A DNA stretch of 64,000 nucleotides from Robertmurraya korlensis NBRC 107688 (GTDB taxonomy: Bacteria > Bacillota > Bacilli > Bacillales > Cytobacillaceae). Under the pieces are notes generated by a model. That model was given only the letters and a program-made list of their open reading frames with translations, was not told where the DNA came from and made no database searches. The position numbers were made by a program, and so were the translations under genes. Positions 35,861-45,340 of this stretch are shown piece by piece. The stretch is taken from assembly GCF_001591645.1 (NCBI RefSeq), contig NZ_BCVH01000007.1:62001-126000 (forward strand), given 5' to 3'. Position 1 is the first letter of the stretch; each line of letters starts with the position of its first letter.

Positions 35861-35876
35861 TGGCACAGTTCTTGCA
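35861..35876 (+). promoter_or_regulatory. sigma-54 (-24/-12) promoter of the aco operon
   Basis: TGGCACAGTTCTTGCA matches the consensus TGGCACRNNNNTTGCW at every defined position: GG at -24, GC at -12, correct spacing. It stands about 42 bp before the acoA start codon, and a sigma-54 activator gene lies at the end of the same cluster. Confidence 0.92.
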
Positions 35877-35917
35877 TTAAAAATAGTGTAATGAATTTTT
35901 CCTGGGAGGTTGTATAT

Positions 35918-36910
35918 ATGAGAACATTGGAAAGCAAAGATGTTGCTTTGACTAAGGAAAAAGCAAAGTGGATGTACCAAAAAATGTTAGAGATTCGGAA
36001 TTTTGAGGACAGGGTTCATGAGTTGTTTGCACAAGGAATTTTGCCGGGATTTGTTCACTTATATGCTGGAGAAGAAGCAGTAGCTGTAGGGGTTTGTGCC
36101 CATTTAAATGATAAAGATAGCATTACAAGTACACATAGAGGACATGGACATTGTATTGCTAAAGGCTGCGATTTGAATGGTATGATGGCTGAAATTTATG
36201 GAAAAGTGACTGGATTATGTAGAGGCAAGGGCGGGTCAATGCATATTGCAGATCTTGATAAAGGGATGCTTGGTGCCAATGGTATTGTTGGTGGTGGGTT
36301 TCCTCTTGCGTGTGGTTCTGCTCTAACTGCCAAATATAAAAAGACCGAAAATGTAAGCGTTTGCTTCTTTGGTGATGGCGCTCAAAATCACGGAACTTTC
36401 CATGAAGGTATTAATCTAGCTGCGATTTGGAAGCTTCCTGTTGTGTTTGTTGCTGAAAACAATGGCTTTGCAGAAGCGACTCCTTTTTCCTATGCATCGA
36501 GCTGTAAATCAATTGTAGACCGTGCCATTGGGTATAACATTCCTGGTATTAAAGTCGATGGGAAGGATGTTCTTGCTGTTTATCAAGCGGCAGAAGAAGC
36601 GGTTCAAAGAGCAAGACGTGGAGAAGGACCTACTCTCATTGAGTGTGTAACGTATCGGAATTACGGTCACTTTGAAGGAGACGCACAAAAATACAAAACA
36701 GAACAAGAAAAGTCAGAGCATAAGACTGAAAAAGACGCGATTCTGCTCTTTAGAAATCACTTAGTAAATGAACAACTTCTAGCTGAAAAAGAATTAATCT
36801 CTATAGAAGAATCCGTTGAGGACGCAGTGAAACAAGCAGTGAAATTTAGTGAAGAGAGTCCCTATCCCAATGCTTCTGAATTACTAACGGATGTATATGT
36901 TTCCTATTAA
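35918..36910 (+). CDS. acoA: acetoin dehydrogenase E1 component, alpha subunit
   Basis: A 330-residue TPP-dependent E1 alpha. The TPP/Mg site is FFGDGAQNHGTFHEGINLA with VFVAENN 30 residues after the GDG. The front QGILPGFVHLYAGEEAVAVG and GKGGSMHIADLDKGMLGANG are typical of AcoA. The frame is open upstream to 35651, but the ATG at 35918 follows GGGAGG and is the true start. With the E1 beta, E2 and E3 genes behind it and butanediol dehydrogenase plus AcoR in the cluster, acetoin is the substrate; it splits acetoin to acetaldehyde and acetyl-CoA. Driven by the sigma-54 promoter at 35861. Confidence 0.9.
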   Translation: MRTLESKDVALTKEKAKWMYQKMLEIRNFEDRVHELFAQGILPGFVHLYAGEEAVAVGVCAHLNDKDSITSTHRGHGHCIAKGCDLNGMMAEIYGKVTGLCRGKGGSMHIADLDKGMLGANGIVGGGFPLACGSALTAKYKKTENVSVCFFGDGAQNHGTFHEGINLAAIWKLPVVFVAENNGFAEATPFSYASSCKSIVDRAIGYNIPGIKVDGKDVLAVYQAAEEAVQRARRGEGPTLIECVTYRNYGHFEGDAQKYKTEQEKSEHKTEKDAILLFRNHLVNEQLLAEKELISIEESVEDAVKQAVKFSEESPYPNASELLTDVYVSY

Positions 36911-36964
36911 TGCTAGACATTTACAATCTTTTAAAATGATTCATATATAGGGGAGGAATCAATC

Positions 36965-37993
36965 ATGACTAGAAAATTGAGTATGTCAGCTGCAATCAAT
37001 GAGGCTATGAAACTAGCAATGCGTAAAGATGAAAATGTCATTTTAATGGGTGAGGATGTTGCTGGTGGAGCACAAGTAGATCATTTACAGGACGAAGATG
37101 CATGGGGAGGGGTACTAGGGGTTACAAAAGGGCTAGTTCAGGAATTTGGACGTGACCGAATTTTAGATACTCCGATTTCAGAAGCAGGTTATATGGGGGC
37201 AGCAATGGCCGCGGCTTCGACTGGTCTAAGACCCATTGCTGAGCTCATGTTTAATGACTTTATCGGCAGCTGTTTAGACGAAGTACTAAATCAGGGAGCA
37301 AAGTTCCGCTATATGTTTGGTGGGAAGGCACAGGTACCTGTTACCATTCGAACGATGCATGGAGCTGGTTTTAGGGCGGCTGCCCAGCATTCTCAAAGTT
37401 TATATGCTCTATTTACGGCGATTCCAGGCGTAAAGGTGGTCGTTCCTTCTACCCCACATGAAGCCAAGGGATTATTACTTGCCTCCATTGAAGATAACGA
37501 CCCGGTCATCTTTTTTGAGGATAAAACTCTTTATAATATGACAGGCGATGTTCCTGAAGGGTATTATACGATTCCATTAGGAAAAGCGGATATCAAGCGC
37601 GAAGGCTCTGATGTAACAATCGTTGCTATTGGTAAACAGGTGCATACAGCTTTAGAAGCAGCTGAAACTCTAGCAACCAAGGGTATTGAAGTTGAGGTTG
37701 TAGATCCCCGTAGTTTATCACCATTAGACGAAGAGACGATTCTTTCGTCGGTAGCAAAAACAAATCGACTCATTGTTATTGATGAAGCAAATCCAAGATG
37801 TAGTATTGCTACTGATATTGCAGCACTTGTGGCGGATAAAGGATTTGATACACTGGATGCGCCAATTAAACGGATTACTGCACCACATACTCCGGTCCCG
37901 TTCTCGCCTCCATTAGAGGATATTTATCTACCAAAGCCAGAACGGGTAGTCAAAGTGGTATCTGAATTATTAGGTACACCGATTGAAGTATAG
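36965..37993 (+). CDS. acoB: acetoin dehydrogenase E1 component, beta subunit
   Basis: A 342-residue transketolase-type beta subunit: MGEDVAGGAQVDHLQDEDAWG, LDTPISEAGYMGAAMAAAS and MHGAGFRAAAQHSQSLYALF are the cofactor and subunit-contact regions. It forms the alpha2beta2 E1 with the preceding gene. GGGGAGG precedes the ATG. Similar beta subunits serve pyruvate or branched-chain complexes; the neighbours favour acetoin. Confidence 0.9.
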   Translation: MTRKLSMSAAINEAMKLAMRKDENVILMGEDVAGGAQVDHLQDEDAWGGVLGVTKGLVQEFGRDRILDTPISEAGYMGAAMAAASTGLRPIAELMFNDFIGSCLDEVLNQGAKFRYMFGGKAQVPVTIRTMHGAGFRAAAQHSQSLYALFTAIPGVKVVVPSTPHEAKGLLLASIEDNDPVIFFEDKTLYNMTGDVPEGYYTIPLGKADIKREGSDVTIVAIGKQVHTALEAAETLATKGIEVEVVDPRSLSPLDEETILSSVAKTNRLIVIDEANPRCSIATDIAALVADKGFDTLDAPIKRITAPHTPVPFSPPLEDIYLPKPERVVKVVSELLGTPIEV

Positions 37994-38017
37994 ATAGAGA
38001 GCTGGGAGGAGAGAGAC

Positions 38018-39250
38018 ATGGCAGTCGAAGTAGTAATGCCCAAGCTAGGAATGGCGATGAAAGAAGGTACCGTCTCCGTTTGGAATAAGGGAGTCGGGGA
38101 CCAGGTCGGTAAAGGAGAACCGATTGCGAGTGTAAGCTCAGAGAAAATTGAAATAGATGTAGAATCTCCGGCTGAGGGGACGGTCCTACAAATTGCGGTT
38201 TCTGAAGGAGAAGGAGTCCCACCTGGAACGGTTATTTGTTATATCGGAAATCCTGGTGAAGAAATTGGAGAGAGCATAACCACAGTAAAAAATCAAACTC
38301 CTGAAGTGGAAAAAGTAGCTCCTACAACTGAAAATACAGCACCTACACTACAGACGAAAACGCCTCGTGATCGTGTGAAGATTTCCCCAGTAGCCAGAAA
38401 AATGGCTGAGGCAGGTGGTCTTAATATTGAGGAAATCAATGGTACAGGACCAGGGGGAAGAATTACAAAGGAAGATGTACAAGAAGCTCTCAAAACTTCA
38501 CGCTCAACTCAAGTAGAGCAAAACAAGGAAGTTGATATAACATCAGATAAACCGTTAGAAGAGATCGAACAGATTCCTGTATCGGGCATACGTAAGGTGA
38601 TTGCAGAAAGAATGTATGATAGCTTGCAAAAATCAGCCCAGCTAACGCTAAACATGAAAGTTGATGTAACTAACTTAATGTCTTTACAAAAGAAAACAGC
38701 AGAAACGGTTCAATATCGTTTTGATAATAAGCTTACTGTAACAGATTTTATCGCAAGAGCAGTTGTGCTTTCGCTTCAGCAGCATCAGCAAATGAATAGC
38801 TCATATATTGACGATAAGATTCACTTATTCAACCATGTTCATCTGGGAATGGCTGTAGCACTAGAAAGAGGATTAGTTGTTCCAGTTATTCGTAACGCTG
38901 AAAGATGCACGCTTATTGACTTGTCCAGAAAAATCAAAGAGCTTGCGCAAGACGCCAGACGAGCGCAGCTTAACAGTGATGATATGCAAGGCTCCACGTT
39001 TACTATTAGTAACTTAGGTGCCTATGGTGTGGAGCATTTTACTCCCGTAATAAACCCACCAGAAGCAGGAATTCTTGGTGTGGGCGCTGTTTATGATACA
39101 CCAGTATTTATCGGTGAGAAGGTGGAAAGAAGAAGCATCCTACCACTTAGTTTAACGTTTGACCATCGTATTCTCGATGGGGCACCGGCTGCTGCGTTTC
39201 TACAAACGGTAAAACAGTATTTAGAGGACCCAATTACGATGCTTTTTTAG
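38018..39250 (+). CDS. acoC: acetoin dehydrogenase E2, dihydrolipoyl acetyltransferase
   Basis: A 410-residue E2. The lipoyl domain (1-78) has the lipoylation site SEKIEIDVES with Lys43. A proline/threonine-rich linker follows, then the subunit-binding domain near 115-155 (SPVARKMAEAGGLNIEEING) and the catalytic acetyltransferase domain from about 185, ending in TFDHRILDGAPAAAFL with the active-site His. It moves the acetyl group to CoA. GGGAGGAGAG precedes the ATG; 15 bp separate it from the E3 gene. Confidence 0.92.
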   Translation: MAVEVVMPKLGMAMKEGTVSVWNKGVGDQVGKGEPIASVSSEKIEIDVESPAEGTVLQIAVSEGEGVPPGTVICYIGNPGEEIGESITTVKNQTPEVEKVAPTTENTAPTLQTKTPRDRVKISPVARKMAEAGGLNIEEINGTGPGGRITKEDVQEALKTSRSTQVEQNKEVDITSDKPLEEIEQIPVSGIRKVIAERMYDSLQKSAQLTLNMKVDVTNLMSLQKKTAETVQYRFDNKLTVTDFIARAVVLSLQQHQQMNSSYIDDKIHLFNHVHLGMAVALERGLVVPVIRNAERCTLIDLSRKIKELAQDARRAQLNSDDMQGSTFTISNLGAYGVEHFTPVINPPEAGILGVGAVYDTPVFIGEKVERRSILPLSLTFDHRILDGAPAAAFLQTVKQYLEDPITMLF

Positions 39251-39265
39251 AAAGAAGGGAGTTCT

Positions 39266-40645
39266 TTGAAATCGATTATAATTATAGGAGGTGGACCTGC
39301 TGGCTATGTGGCTGCTATTACGGCAGCCCAGCAGGGACAAGAAGTTACTCTTATTGATCAAGGGCCATTGGGTGGAACTTGTTTAAATGAAGGATGTATG
39401 CCCACGAAATCCCTTCTAGAAAGTGCAGAAGTACTAAGTCAGATCAAGCATGGAAGTGAGTTTGGAATTCGGTTATCAGCTGATCAGATAGAAATTGATT
39501 GGCCAAGGGTACAACAAAGGAAAAATCAAATCGTTTCAACCCTTGTAAAAGGGATTCACTTTTTAATGAGAAAAAATAAAGTGAAAATTATAAATGGCAA
39601 AGCGTCGTTTCTTTCGAGCAAAGACATAAAGGTTGAACGTGATGCAGATGAACAAGTAGTAACAGCGGACAAAATAATCATTGCAACAGGATCTGAACCT
39701 GTTCCCTTACCGTTTGCGCCATTTGACGGCAACTGGGTGATTCATAGTAGTCATGCGATGTCGCTTAGGGTTATACCTTCCTCGTTAGTCATTATTGGAG
39801 GAGGGGTAATAGGCTGCGAGTTTGCTAGTGTTTATAGCAGAATGGGAACGAAGGTCACAATGGTAGAGATGGCAAGTCAGCTCTTGCCCGGGGAAGATGA
39901 AGACATAGCTGCCATCTTACATAAGCAGCTTAAAAATGAGGGGGTCACCATTCATACTTCTTCTTCAGTGAGAAGTTTTCATTCAGGGCAAAAGAAAGTA
40001 GTTTTTGAAAATCAAGAGGGTCTACAGGAGGTTCAGGCAGAAATCGTCCTCGTTTCAATTGGAAGGAAACCAAGGATTGAACAATTAGGTCTAGAGAATA
40101 TAGGAATAGATTTTTCTAGAAAAGGAATTATCGTCAATGAACATTTGCAAACGAATATACCCAATATATATGCATGTGGTGACGTAATTGGTGGTATACA
40201 GTTGGCACACGTGGCGTTCCATGAAGGTACGGTGGCTGCTTTACATGCGTGCGGGGTAGAATCTCAGGTGAACTATCGCGCCGTACCCCGCTGCGTTTAC
40301 ACTTCACCAGAAATTGCAAGTGTTGGTTTGACGGAGAAGCAGGCAAGAGACCAGTTTGGCGATATACGAATAGGGGAGTTTCCATTTTCTTCAAATGGAA
40401 AGGCGTTAATTGCCAATAAACAGGTGGGAAAGGTAAAAGTACTAATTGAACCAGAATTTGGAGAACTCCTTGGTATTTCTATTGTTGGAGCCCATGCAAC
40501 AGAATTGATTGGGCAAGGCGCTGTGATGCTTCATGCTGAATTGACAACGGACATACTAGAAAACTTTATTGCTGCTCATCCAACTCTTTCTGAGGCAGTC
40601 CATGAAGCAATACTAAGTGCCGTAGGTCATGCGGTTCATGTATAA
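39266..40645 (+). CDS. acoL: dihydrolipoyl dehydrogenase, E3 of the acetoin complex
   Basis: A 459-residue flavoprotein disulfide reductase starting at TTG after AAGAAGGGAG. FAD motif GGGPAGYVAAITAAQQG at 8-24, redox pair Cys39 and Cys44 in GGTCLNEGCMPTKS, NAD motif VIIGGGVIGCEFASVYSRMG near 173-192, and the C-terminal base pair in AAHPTLSEAVHEA. It reoxidises the lipoyl group of E2. The butanediol dehydrogenase gene starts 16 bp downstream. Confidence 0.92.
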   Translation: MKSIIIIGGGPAGYVAAITAAQQGQEVTLIDQGPLGGTCLNEGCMPTKSLLESAEVLSQIKHGSEFGIRLSADQIEIDWPRVQQRKNQIVSTLVKGIHFLMRKNKVKIINGKASFLSSKDIKVERDADEQVVTADKIIIATGSEPVPLPFAPFDGNWVIHSSHAMSLRVIPSSLVIIGGGVIGCEFASVYSRMGTKVTMVEMASQLLPGEDEDIAAILHKQLKNEGVTIHTSSSVRSFHSGQKKVVFENQEGLQEVQAEIVLVSIGRKPRIEQLGLENIGIDFSRKGIIVNEHLQTNIPNIYACGDVIGGIQLAHVAFHEGTVAALHACGVESQVNYRAVPRCVYTSPEIASVGLTEKQARDQFGDIRIGEFPFSSNGKALIANKQVGKVKVLIEPEFGELLGISIVGAHATELIGQGAVMLHAELTTDILENFIAAHPTLSEAVHEAILSAVGHAVHV

Positions 40646-40661
40646 AATAGGAGGAATGTGA

Positions 40662-41720
40662 ATGCGAGCTGCTCTCTGGTATAACAGAAAAGATATTCGT
40701 GTAGAACAAATTCCGGAGCCTTCGGTTGAAAGTGATGAGGTAAAAATAAAAGTATCTTATTGTGGAATTTGCGGGTCGGATTTACATGAATACTTGGCGG
40801 GACCCATTTTTATCCCGGTAGAAAAGCCTCACCCCATATCAGAGGATAAGGCTCCGATTGTTATGGGCCATGAATATGCAGGTGAAGTGGTTGCAATAGG
40901 TGAAGGGGTGACAACGGTAAAGGTTGGAGACCGTGTTTGCGTAGAGCCCATATACAACTGTGGAACATGCGCTTCTTGTTTGAAAGGACATTATAATGTG
41001 TGTGAACAACTAGGTTTCATTGGTCTTTCTGGTGGTTTAGGAGGTTTTTCGGAGTACAGTGTCGTTCCTCAAAAAATGGTCCATAAAATACCTGATTCTA
41101 TGACTTGGGAACAAGCAGCTCTTGTGGAACCAACAGCCGTTGCTGTTCACGCTGTTCGCCAAAGTGAAATGAAAATAGGTGATTCAATCGCGGTAATCGG
41201 TACAGGCCCAATTGGCTTATTAGTGATACAAGCAGCTAAAGCGGCAGGAGCAAGCCAAATTATTGCGGTGGAAGTATCTTCAGAAAGACGCGGGATTGCC
41301 ATACAAGCTGGGGCTCACCTGGTGATTGACCCTACGGAAGTGGATGCCGTCCAAGAAATAAAGAACTATACGAATGGACTTGGAGTGGATGTCGCGTTTG
41401 AAGTAGCAGGGATTGATGTAACCATTCATACAGCAATTCAGTCGACCAAAGCAGAAGGGAATGTAGTGAATATCAGCATTTGGGAAAAACCAGCGACTAT
41501 TCCAGTTAATCATTTTATTTTAACTGAAAGAAAAATGACGAGTATTATTGCCTATCGAAATATTTTTCCACAAGTGATTCATTTGATTGCAAATGGACAG
41601 ATTCAAGCCGAAAGTTTAATTACTAAGAAAATCACTCTTAATCAGATTGTGGAGGAAGGGTTTGAAGCATTAACGAAAAGTAAGAAGCAAATTAAGATAC
41701 TAGTTGACCCTTCCCAATAA
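40662..41720 (+). CDS. bdhA: (R,R)-butanediol dehydrogenase/acetoin reductase, zinc-type
   Basis: A 352-residue medium-chain dehydrogenase. Catalytic zinc ligands CGICGSDLHEY and GHEYAGEV, structural zinc cysteines in NCGTCASCLKGHYNVC, and NAD turn GTGPIGLLVIQAAKAAG. The insert GPIFIPVEKPHPISEDKAPI after the catalytic Cys is characteristic of the BdhA group. It interconverts 2,3-butanediol and acetoin, so butanediol is fed directly into the acetoin complex encoded upstream in the same operon. AGGAGG precedes the ATG. A terminator follows at 41730. Confidence 0.9.
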   Translation: MRAALWYNRKDIRVEQIPEPSVESDEVKIKVSYCGICGSDLHEYLAGPIFIPVEKPHPISEDKAPIVMGHEYAGEVVAIGEGVTTVKVGDRVCVEPIYNCGTCASCLKGHYNVCEQLGFIGLSGGLGGFSEYSVVPQKMVHKIPDSMTWEQAALVEPTAVAVHAVRQSEMKIGDSIAVIGTGPIGLLVIQAAKAAGASQIIAVEVSSERRGIAIQAGAHLVIDPTEVDAVQEIKNYTNGLGVDVAFEVAGIDVTIHTAIQSTKAEGNVVNISIWEKPATIPVNHFILTERKMTSIIAYRNIFPQVIHLIANGQIQAESLITKKITLNQIVEEGFEALTKSKKQIKILVDPSQ

Positions 41721-41729
41721 ATCCTTGCA

Positions 41730-41768
41730 AAGCCTTTGCGTATAAATGACGCGAAGGCTTATTTTTTT
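41730..41768 (+). terminator. rho-independent terminator of the aco-bdhA operon
   Basis: AAGCCTTTGCGT pairs with ACGCGAAGGCTT (one G-U pair) around ATAAATG, followed by ATTTTTTT. Confidence 0.88.
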
Positions 41769-41796
41769 GAAAATTCTTTATACGACCGATTACTCA

Positions 41797-41825
41797 TTGA
41801 AAGCGTATACACCATTTACTATAAT
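41797..41825 (+). promoter_or_regulatory. sigma-A promoter of acoR
   Basis: TTGAAA, an exact 17-base spacer and TATAAT, about 69 bp before the acoR ATG. Its -35 is shared with the cre box at 41798-41811. Confidence 0.82.
41798..41811. promoter_or_regulatory. cre box overlapping the acoR promoter
   Basis: TGAAAGCGTATACA differs from the CcpA consensus TGWAANCGNTNWCA at one position only. It covers the -35 and the start of the spacer, so bound CcpA would block RNA polymerase. CcpA repression of acoR is known in B. subtilis. Confidence 0.78.
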
Positions 41826-41893
41826 AGTAGTTGGAGATATATTCCTTCATAGGGAAAAACGTGGAAAATTCTATCATGGATAGAGGAGGTTTC

Positions 41894-43762
41894 ATGGATA
41901 CAACCTTTTATTTTGATACTTGGAAGCGTTTTGTAAAAGAAGGTGTTCTTGATTCAGCTAGGTTGAATAAGCGAATCTTAGAATCTTGGTATCGATGTAA
42001 AACAGAAAAAGTAAATCCTTATTTATATAAAGCCCACCATTTATTAACAGAAGAGGAATTACAAGCTAAAAAGAAAAACCATTCACTGCTTATTGAATTA
42101 GCAACTCCTTTTCTAAAAAAAATGGATCAACCTATTAAAGAATCAGGAATGATGGCATTGTTGGTCGACCCTGAAGGATATGTCCTTTCTTTAACAGGGA
42201 ACGAAAGAACATTAATGAATGCACGCAAAATTAATTTTATTGAAGGTGTACGCTGGACCGAAACAGAGGTTGGGACAAACGCGATTGGGACGGCCTTACA
42301 AACAAAGGAACCTGTCATTATCCATGGTGCAGAACATTATTCAGTTGCTTCACATCAATGGAGCTGTTCTGCTACTCCTATTGTACATGGTGATGGTAGC
42401 TTACTAGGAGTCATTGACGTCTCTTGCCCTGTAGAATCTTCCCATCCCTTTATGATTGGTATGGTTACGTCCATTGCCTATGCCATTGAAAAAGAGATAA
42501 TTAGTAGGTCTTATAAAAAAGAAATCGATCTAATTCAACAAGCAACACTTTTAGCGGAGACACATAAAAACCACCTCTTCATTGTTTGTAATCAGAAAAA
42601 AAAGATCCTATCAGCTAGTAAACCTATTCGAGAGAAAATCCCCCAAGTAATCGGTATGAACCTTCATGAGATGTTACATAACAATTACCGAATTGATTTT
42701 GAAATGCCTTTCATGTCAAAGGAAGACAATAGTATCAATGGCAGCTCCTTTTTCCTATCAGAAGTTGTTAAGCAACAGCATCGTCTTTTCATTTCTCATT
42801 CTAGTTCAACTTCAACAGATACCTTCTATTTTAAAGGAGAGGCTGGAGTAAGCGAGGTTTTCCAACACACGTTAAGAAAGGTGAAACTCGTCGCCCCAAC
42901 TGATGCCACCGTGTTTATCACAGGAGAAACAGGAACAGGAAAAGAGCTAATTGCTCGTGCTATTCACGACAACAGTTCTCGAAGGAAGGGTCCATTTATT
43001 TCATTAAATTGCGGGGCAATTCCAAAAGACTTGATGGAAAGTGAACTTTTTGGCTATGTAGATGGAGCTTTTACGGGTGCTAGACGTCAAGGATATAAAG
43101 GGAAATTTGAACAGGCCCATAAGGGTACAATATTTCTAGATGAAATAGGGGAGATTCCCCACACCATGCAGGTTGCTTTATTACGTGTGCTTCAGGAAAG
43201 AACCATTACTCCGATTGGAAGCACAAAGGAAATACCATTGGATGTACGAGTGATTACAGCAACTCACCGTGAGATGTTAGAGCTTGTGAGAGAAGGGCAT
43301 TTTAGGGAAGATCTTTATTACCGTTTAAATGTGTATCCCATTGTCATACCTCCTCTACGAAAAAGAAAAGAGGATATCCCGTACCTCGTTAATTATTTAT
43401 GTCAGAAAAATAACTGGAGCTTTGATAACATAGAGGATATTTTCACTAGATTAAGAGAGTATGATTGGCCAGGGAATATAAGAGAACTGACCAATATGCT
43501 GGAGCGATTGCATATCATGCTTCCAGAAGGGGATTTGTCAGGTAAAGAAGACATTTCAATAGTGTTAACAACCAATATACCTATTTCTTCATCAATCGAA
43601 AAGGAAACCGTGGATAATAACCTCAAGACACGTGAGAAAATCCAACGGGATCTTATGCTGGATGCTTTAAAAAAGACAAAGGGGAATGTGACAGCTGCTG
43701 CCAAATTACTTGACATCCCAAGAAGTACTTTTTATAAAAGGCTTCAAAAATTTCGGCTGTGA
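41894..43762 (+). CDS. acoR: sigma-54-dependent activator of acetoin catabolism
   Basis: A 622-residue enhancer-binding protein. N-terminal GAF-type sensor (about 60-210) with WTETEVGTNAIGTAL and ATPIVHGDGSLLGVIDVSCP, an AAA+ domain from about 325 with Walker A GETGTGKE, the sigma-54 contact loop GAFTGA, Walker B GTIFLDEIGE, and a C-terminal Fis-type HTH (KGNVTAAAKLLDIPRSTFYK). The TTG-started longer frame from 41831 is rejected because GAGGAGG stands 5 bases before the ATG at 41894. It should bind the inverted repeats at 35770 and switch on the aco operon with sigma-54. Confidence 0.9.
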   Translation: MDTTFYFDTWKRFVKEGVLDSARLNKRILESWYRCKTEKVNPYLYKAHHLLTEEELQAKKKNHSLLIELATPFLKKMDQPIKESGMMALLVDPEGYVLSLTGNERTLMNARKINFIEGVRWTETEVGTNAIGTALQTKEPVIIHGAEHYSVASHQWSCSATPIVHGDGSLLGVIDVSCPVESSHPFMIGMVTSIAYAIEKEIISRSYKKEIDLIQQATLLAETHKNHLFIVCNQKKKILSASKPIREKIPQVIGMNLHEMLHNNYRIDFEMPFMSKEDNSINGSSFFLSEVVKQQHRLFISHSSSTSTDTFYFKGEAGVSEVFQHTLRKVKLVAPTDATVFITGETGTGKELIARAIHDNSSRRKGPFISLNCGAIPKDLMESELFGYVDGAFTGARRQGYKGKFEQAHKGTIFLDEIGEIPHTMQVALLRVLQERTITPIGSTKEIPLDVRVITATHREMLELVREGHFREDLYYRLNVYPIVIPPLRKRKEDIPYLVNYLCQKNNWSFDNIEDIFTRLREYDWPGNIRELTNMLERLHIMLPEGDLSGKEDISIVLTTNIPISSSIEKETVDNNLKTREKIQRDLMLDALKKTKGNVTAAAKLLDIPRSTFYKRLQKFRL

Positions 43763-43788
43763 AATCAAGAAAATCGCGCTATAAAGAT

Positions 43789-43826
43789 AGAAAAGGCGGG
43801 AGTTCCAAGGGAACTTCCGCCTTTCT
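43789..43826. terminator. bidirectional rho-independent terminator
   Basis: AAAGGCGGGAGTTCC pairs with GGAACTTCCGCCTTT with one mismatch around a short loop, between convergent acoR and brnQ. Confidence 0.88.
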
Positions 43827-43834
43827 AGTATTCT

Positions 43835-45172
43835 CTACCTTATTTTGTTTGGCCAAATCAAGCCAATGATCACGCCAATGAAAGCCGGAAGCATCCATCC
43901 AAGACCAATCTCATAAAGTGGTAGATAGTCTAAATAAAACGTTTTAATTGATTCGAATAATCCTACAGTCGTTCCAGGTAAGTAAGCGGCTAACGTGCTA
44001 TATCCGTCAATGATGCTTACAAAGAACGTAAGTAGCATCGAAGCAGCGAATACGCTTTGTTTTCCTTTAAATAATGGTGAAAATAAAGCTAATAAGATAA
44101 GAACAATCGCTAACGGGTATAAGAACATCAATACTGGGATTGCAAATAGAATGATATTGTTCAAACCGAAATTCGCAATGGCAAAAGAAACGACACATAA
44201 CATAAGGACAAACCAACGGTAGCTTACTTTTGGAAACACATTATGGAAAAATTCACTACATGCCGTGATCAGTCCAATACTCGTTTTTAAGCAAGCAAGA
44301 ACAATAATAATTGCTAATAAAATGTTACCAAATGATCCGAAATAATGCTGAGAAACAGCAGCAAATATCTCCCCGCCGTTCGTAAACGTTCCTACTGCGG
44401 TTATACTTGATGCTCCCATATACGTAATAAGACCATATATAAGCGTCATAAGTCCCATCGCAAACACACCAGATTGCCAAGTTGCTTTGGCAATTGCTTT
44501 TGTATTAGTGATGCCTTGGCTTTTAATCGTGTTGATGACTACAATTCCGAAAGCTAGGGAGGCAAGAGCATCCATGGTGTTATAGCCTTCTTTAAAGCCT
44601 GTCATAAATGGTAAGCTCTTATAATCTCCTGTAGGCTGTCCGAAGTCACCCATTGGCTTAACAATTGCTGTAACAATTAAAATAAATAAAAATACTAAAA
44701 AGGCCGGTGTTAAATACTTTCCAATATAGTCCATAATTTTTGCTGGGTTTAGAGAAAAATAATACACAATTAGAAAAAATACGAAACTAAATAGTCCTAG
44801 CCATAAACTTACAGAGTCTGGATTGATATACGGTTCAAAGCCGACGACAAATGGAACAGTAGCAGTACGTGGAATGGCGAAGAACGGTCCAATCGTTAGG
44901 TAAAGCGCCATCGCAAATACGACACCAAAAAGTGGATGAACGCGACTTGCTAAATCACGAAGCCCTGTACTTCCAGATAGTCCAATGGCTAGGATTCCTA
45001 AAAAGGGAAGTCCAATCGCTGTTACTAAAAAGCCAATCAATGCTGGCCAAAAATTCGTACCTGCTAGTTGTCCTAATTGGATGGGGAAAATTAAATTTCC
45101 TGCACCAAAATAAAGACCGAATAGCATAGTACCGATCAATGCGTAAGTAGAAAACGGTATTTTCTGTTGCAT
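43835..45172 (-). CDS. brnQ: branched-chain amino acid:cation symporter BrnQ
   Basis: A 445-residue LIVCS-family transporter with twelve predicted helices. The front end LFGLYFGAGNLIFPIQLGQLAG and the IGPFFAIPRTATVPF stretch are characteristic. It takes up leucine, isoleucine and valine with sodium or protons. GAAGGAG lies 9 bases before the ATG. It is a single gene between two terminators. The DNA upstream shows no T-box anti-terminator motif. Confidence 0.93.
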   Translation of the reverse strand: MQQKIPFSTYALIGTMLFGLYFGAGNLIFPIQLGQLAGTNFWPALIGFLVTAIGLPFLGILAIGLSGSTGLRDLASRVHPLFGVVFAMALYLTIGPFFAIPRTATVPFVVGFEPYINPDSVSLWLGLFSFVFFLIVYYFSLNPAKIMDYIGKYLTPAFLVFLFILIVTAIVKPMGDFGQPTGDYKSLPFMTGFKEGYNTMDALASLAFGIVVINTIKSQGITNTKAIAKATWQSGVFAMGLMTLIYGLITYMGASSITAVGTFTNGGEIFAAVSQHYFGSFGNILLAIIIVLACLKTSIGLITACSEFFHNVFPKVSYRWFVLMLCVVSFAIANFGLNNIILFAIPVLMFLYPLAIVLILLALFSPLFKGKQSVFAASMLLTFFVSIIDGYSTLAAYLPGTTVGLFESIKTFYLDYLPLYEIGLGWMLPAFIGVIIGLIWPNKIR

Positions 45173-45340
45173 GTTGAAACTCCTTCAAGATGAATTTTTC
45201 ATTAAAACTACTATATTAGAATCATATTTTAGTAGTTGCAATAAATTCGAATATATAGATTTATCTCTCTATTGTCAATCCAGTAATTTTTTTTCTATAG
45301 AAGATGGATCAAATAAATTCGAAGAGATTCAAACAAAATA

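Noticed and set aside
35651-35917. 89-residue N-terminal extension of acoA
   Set aside because: It would run through the thiolase terminator, the activator repeats and the sigma-54 promoter; the ATG at 35918 has a good ribosome site and matches the family length.
45173-45340. T-box riboswitch upstream of brnQ
   Set aside because: No T-box sequence, specifier loop or anti-terminator pair could be seen on the minus strand.
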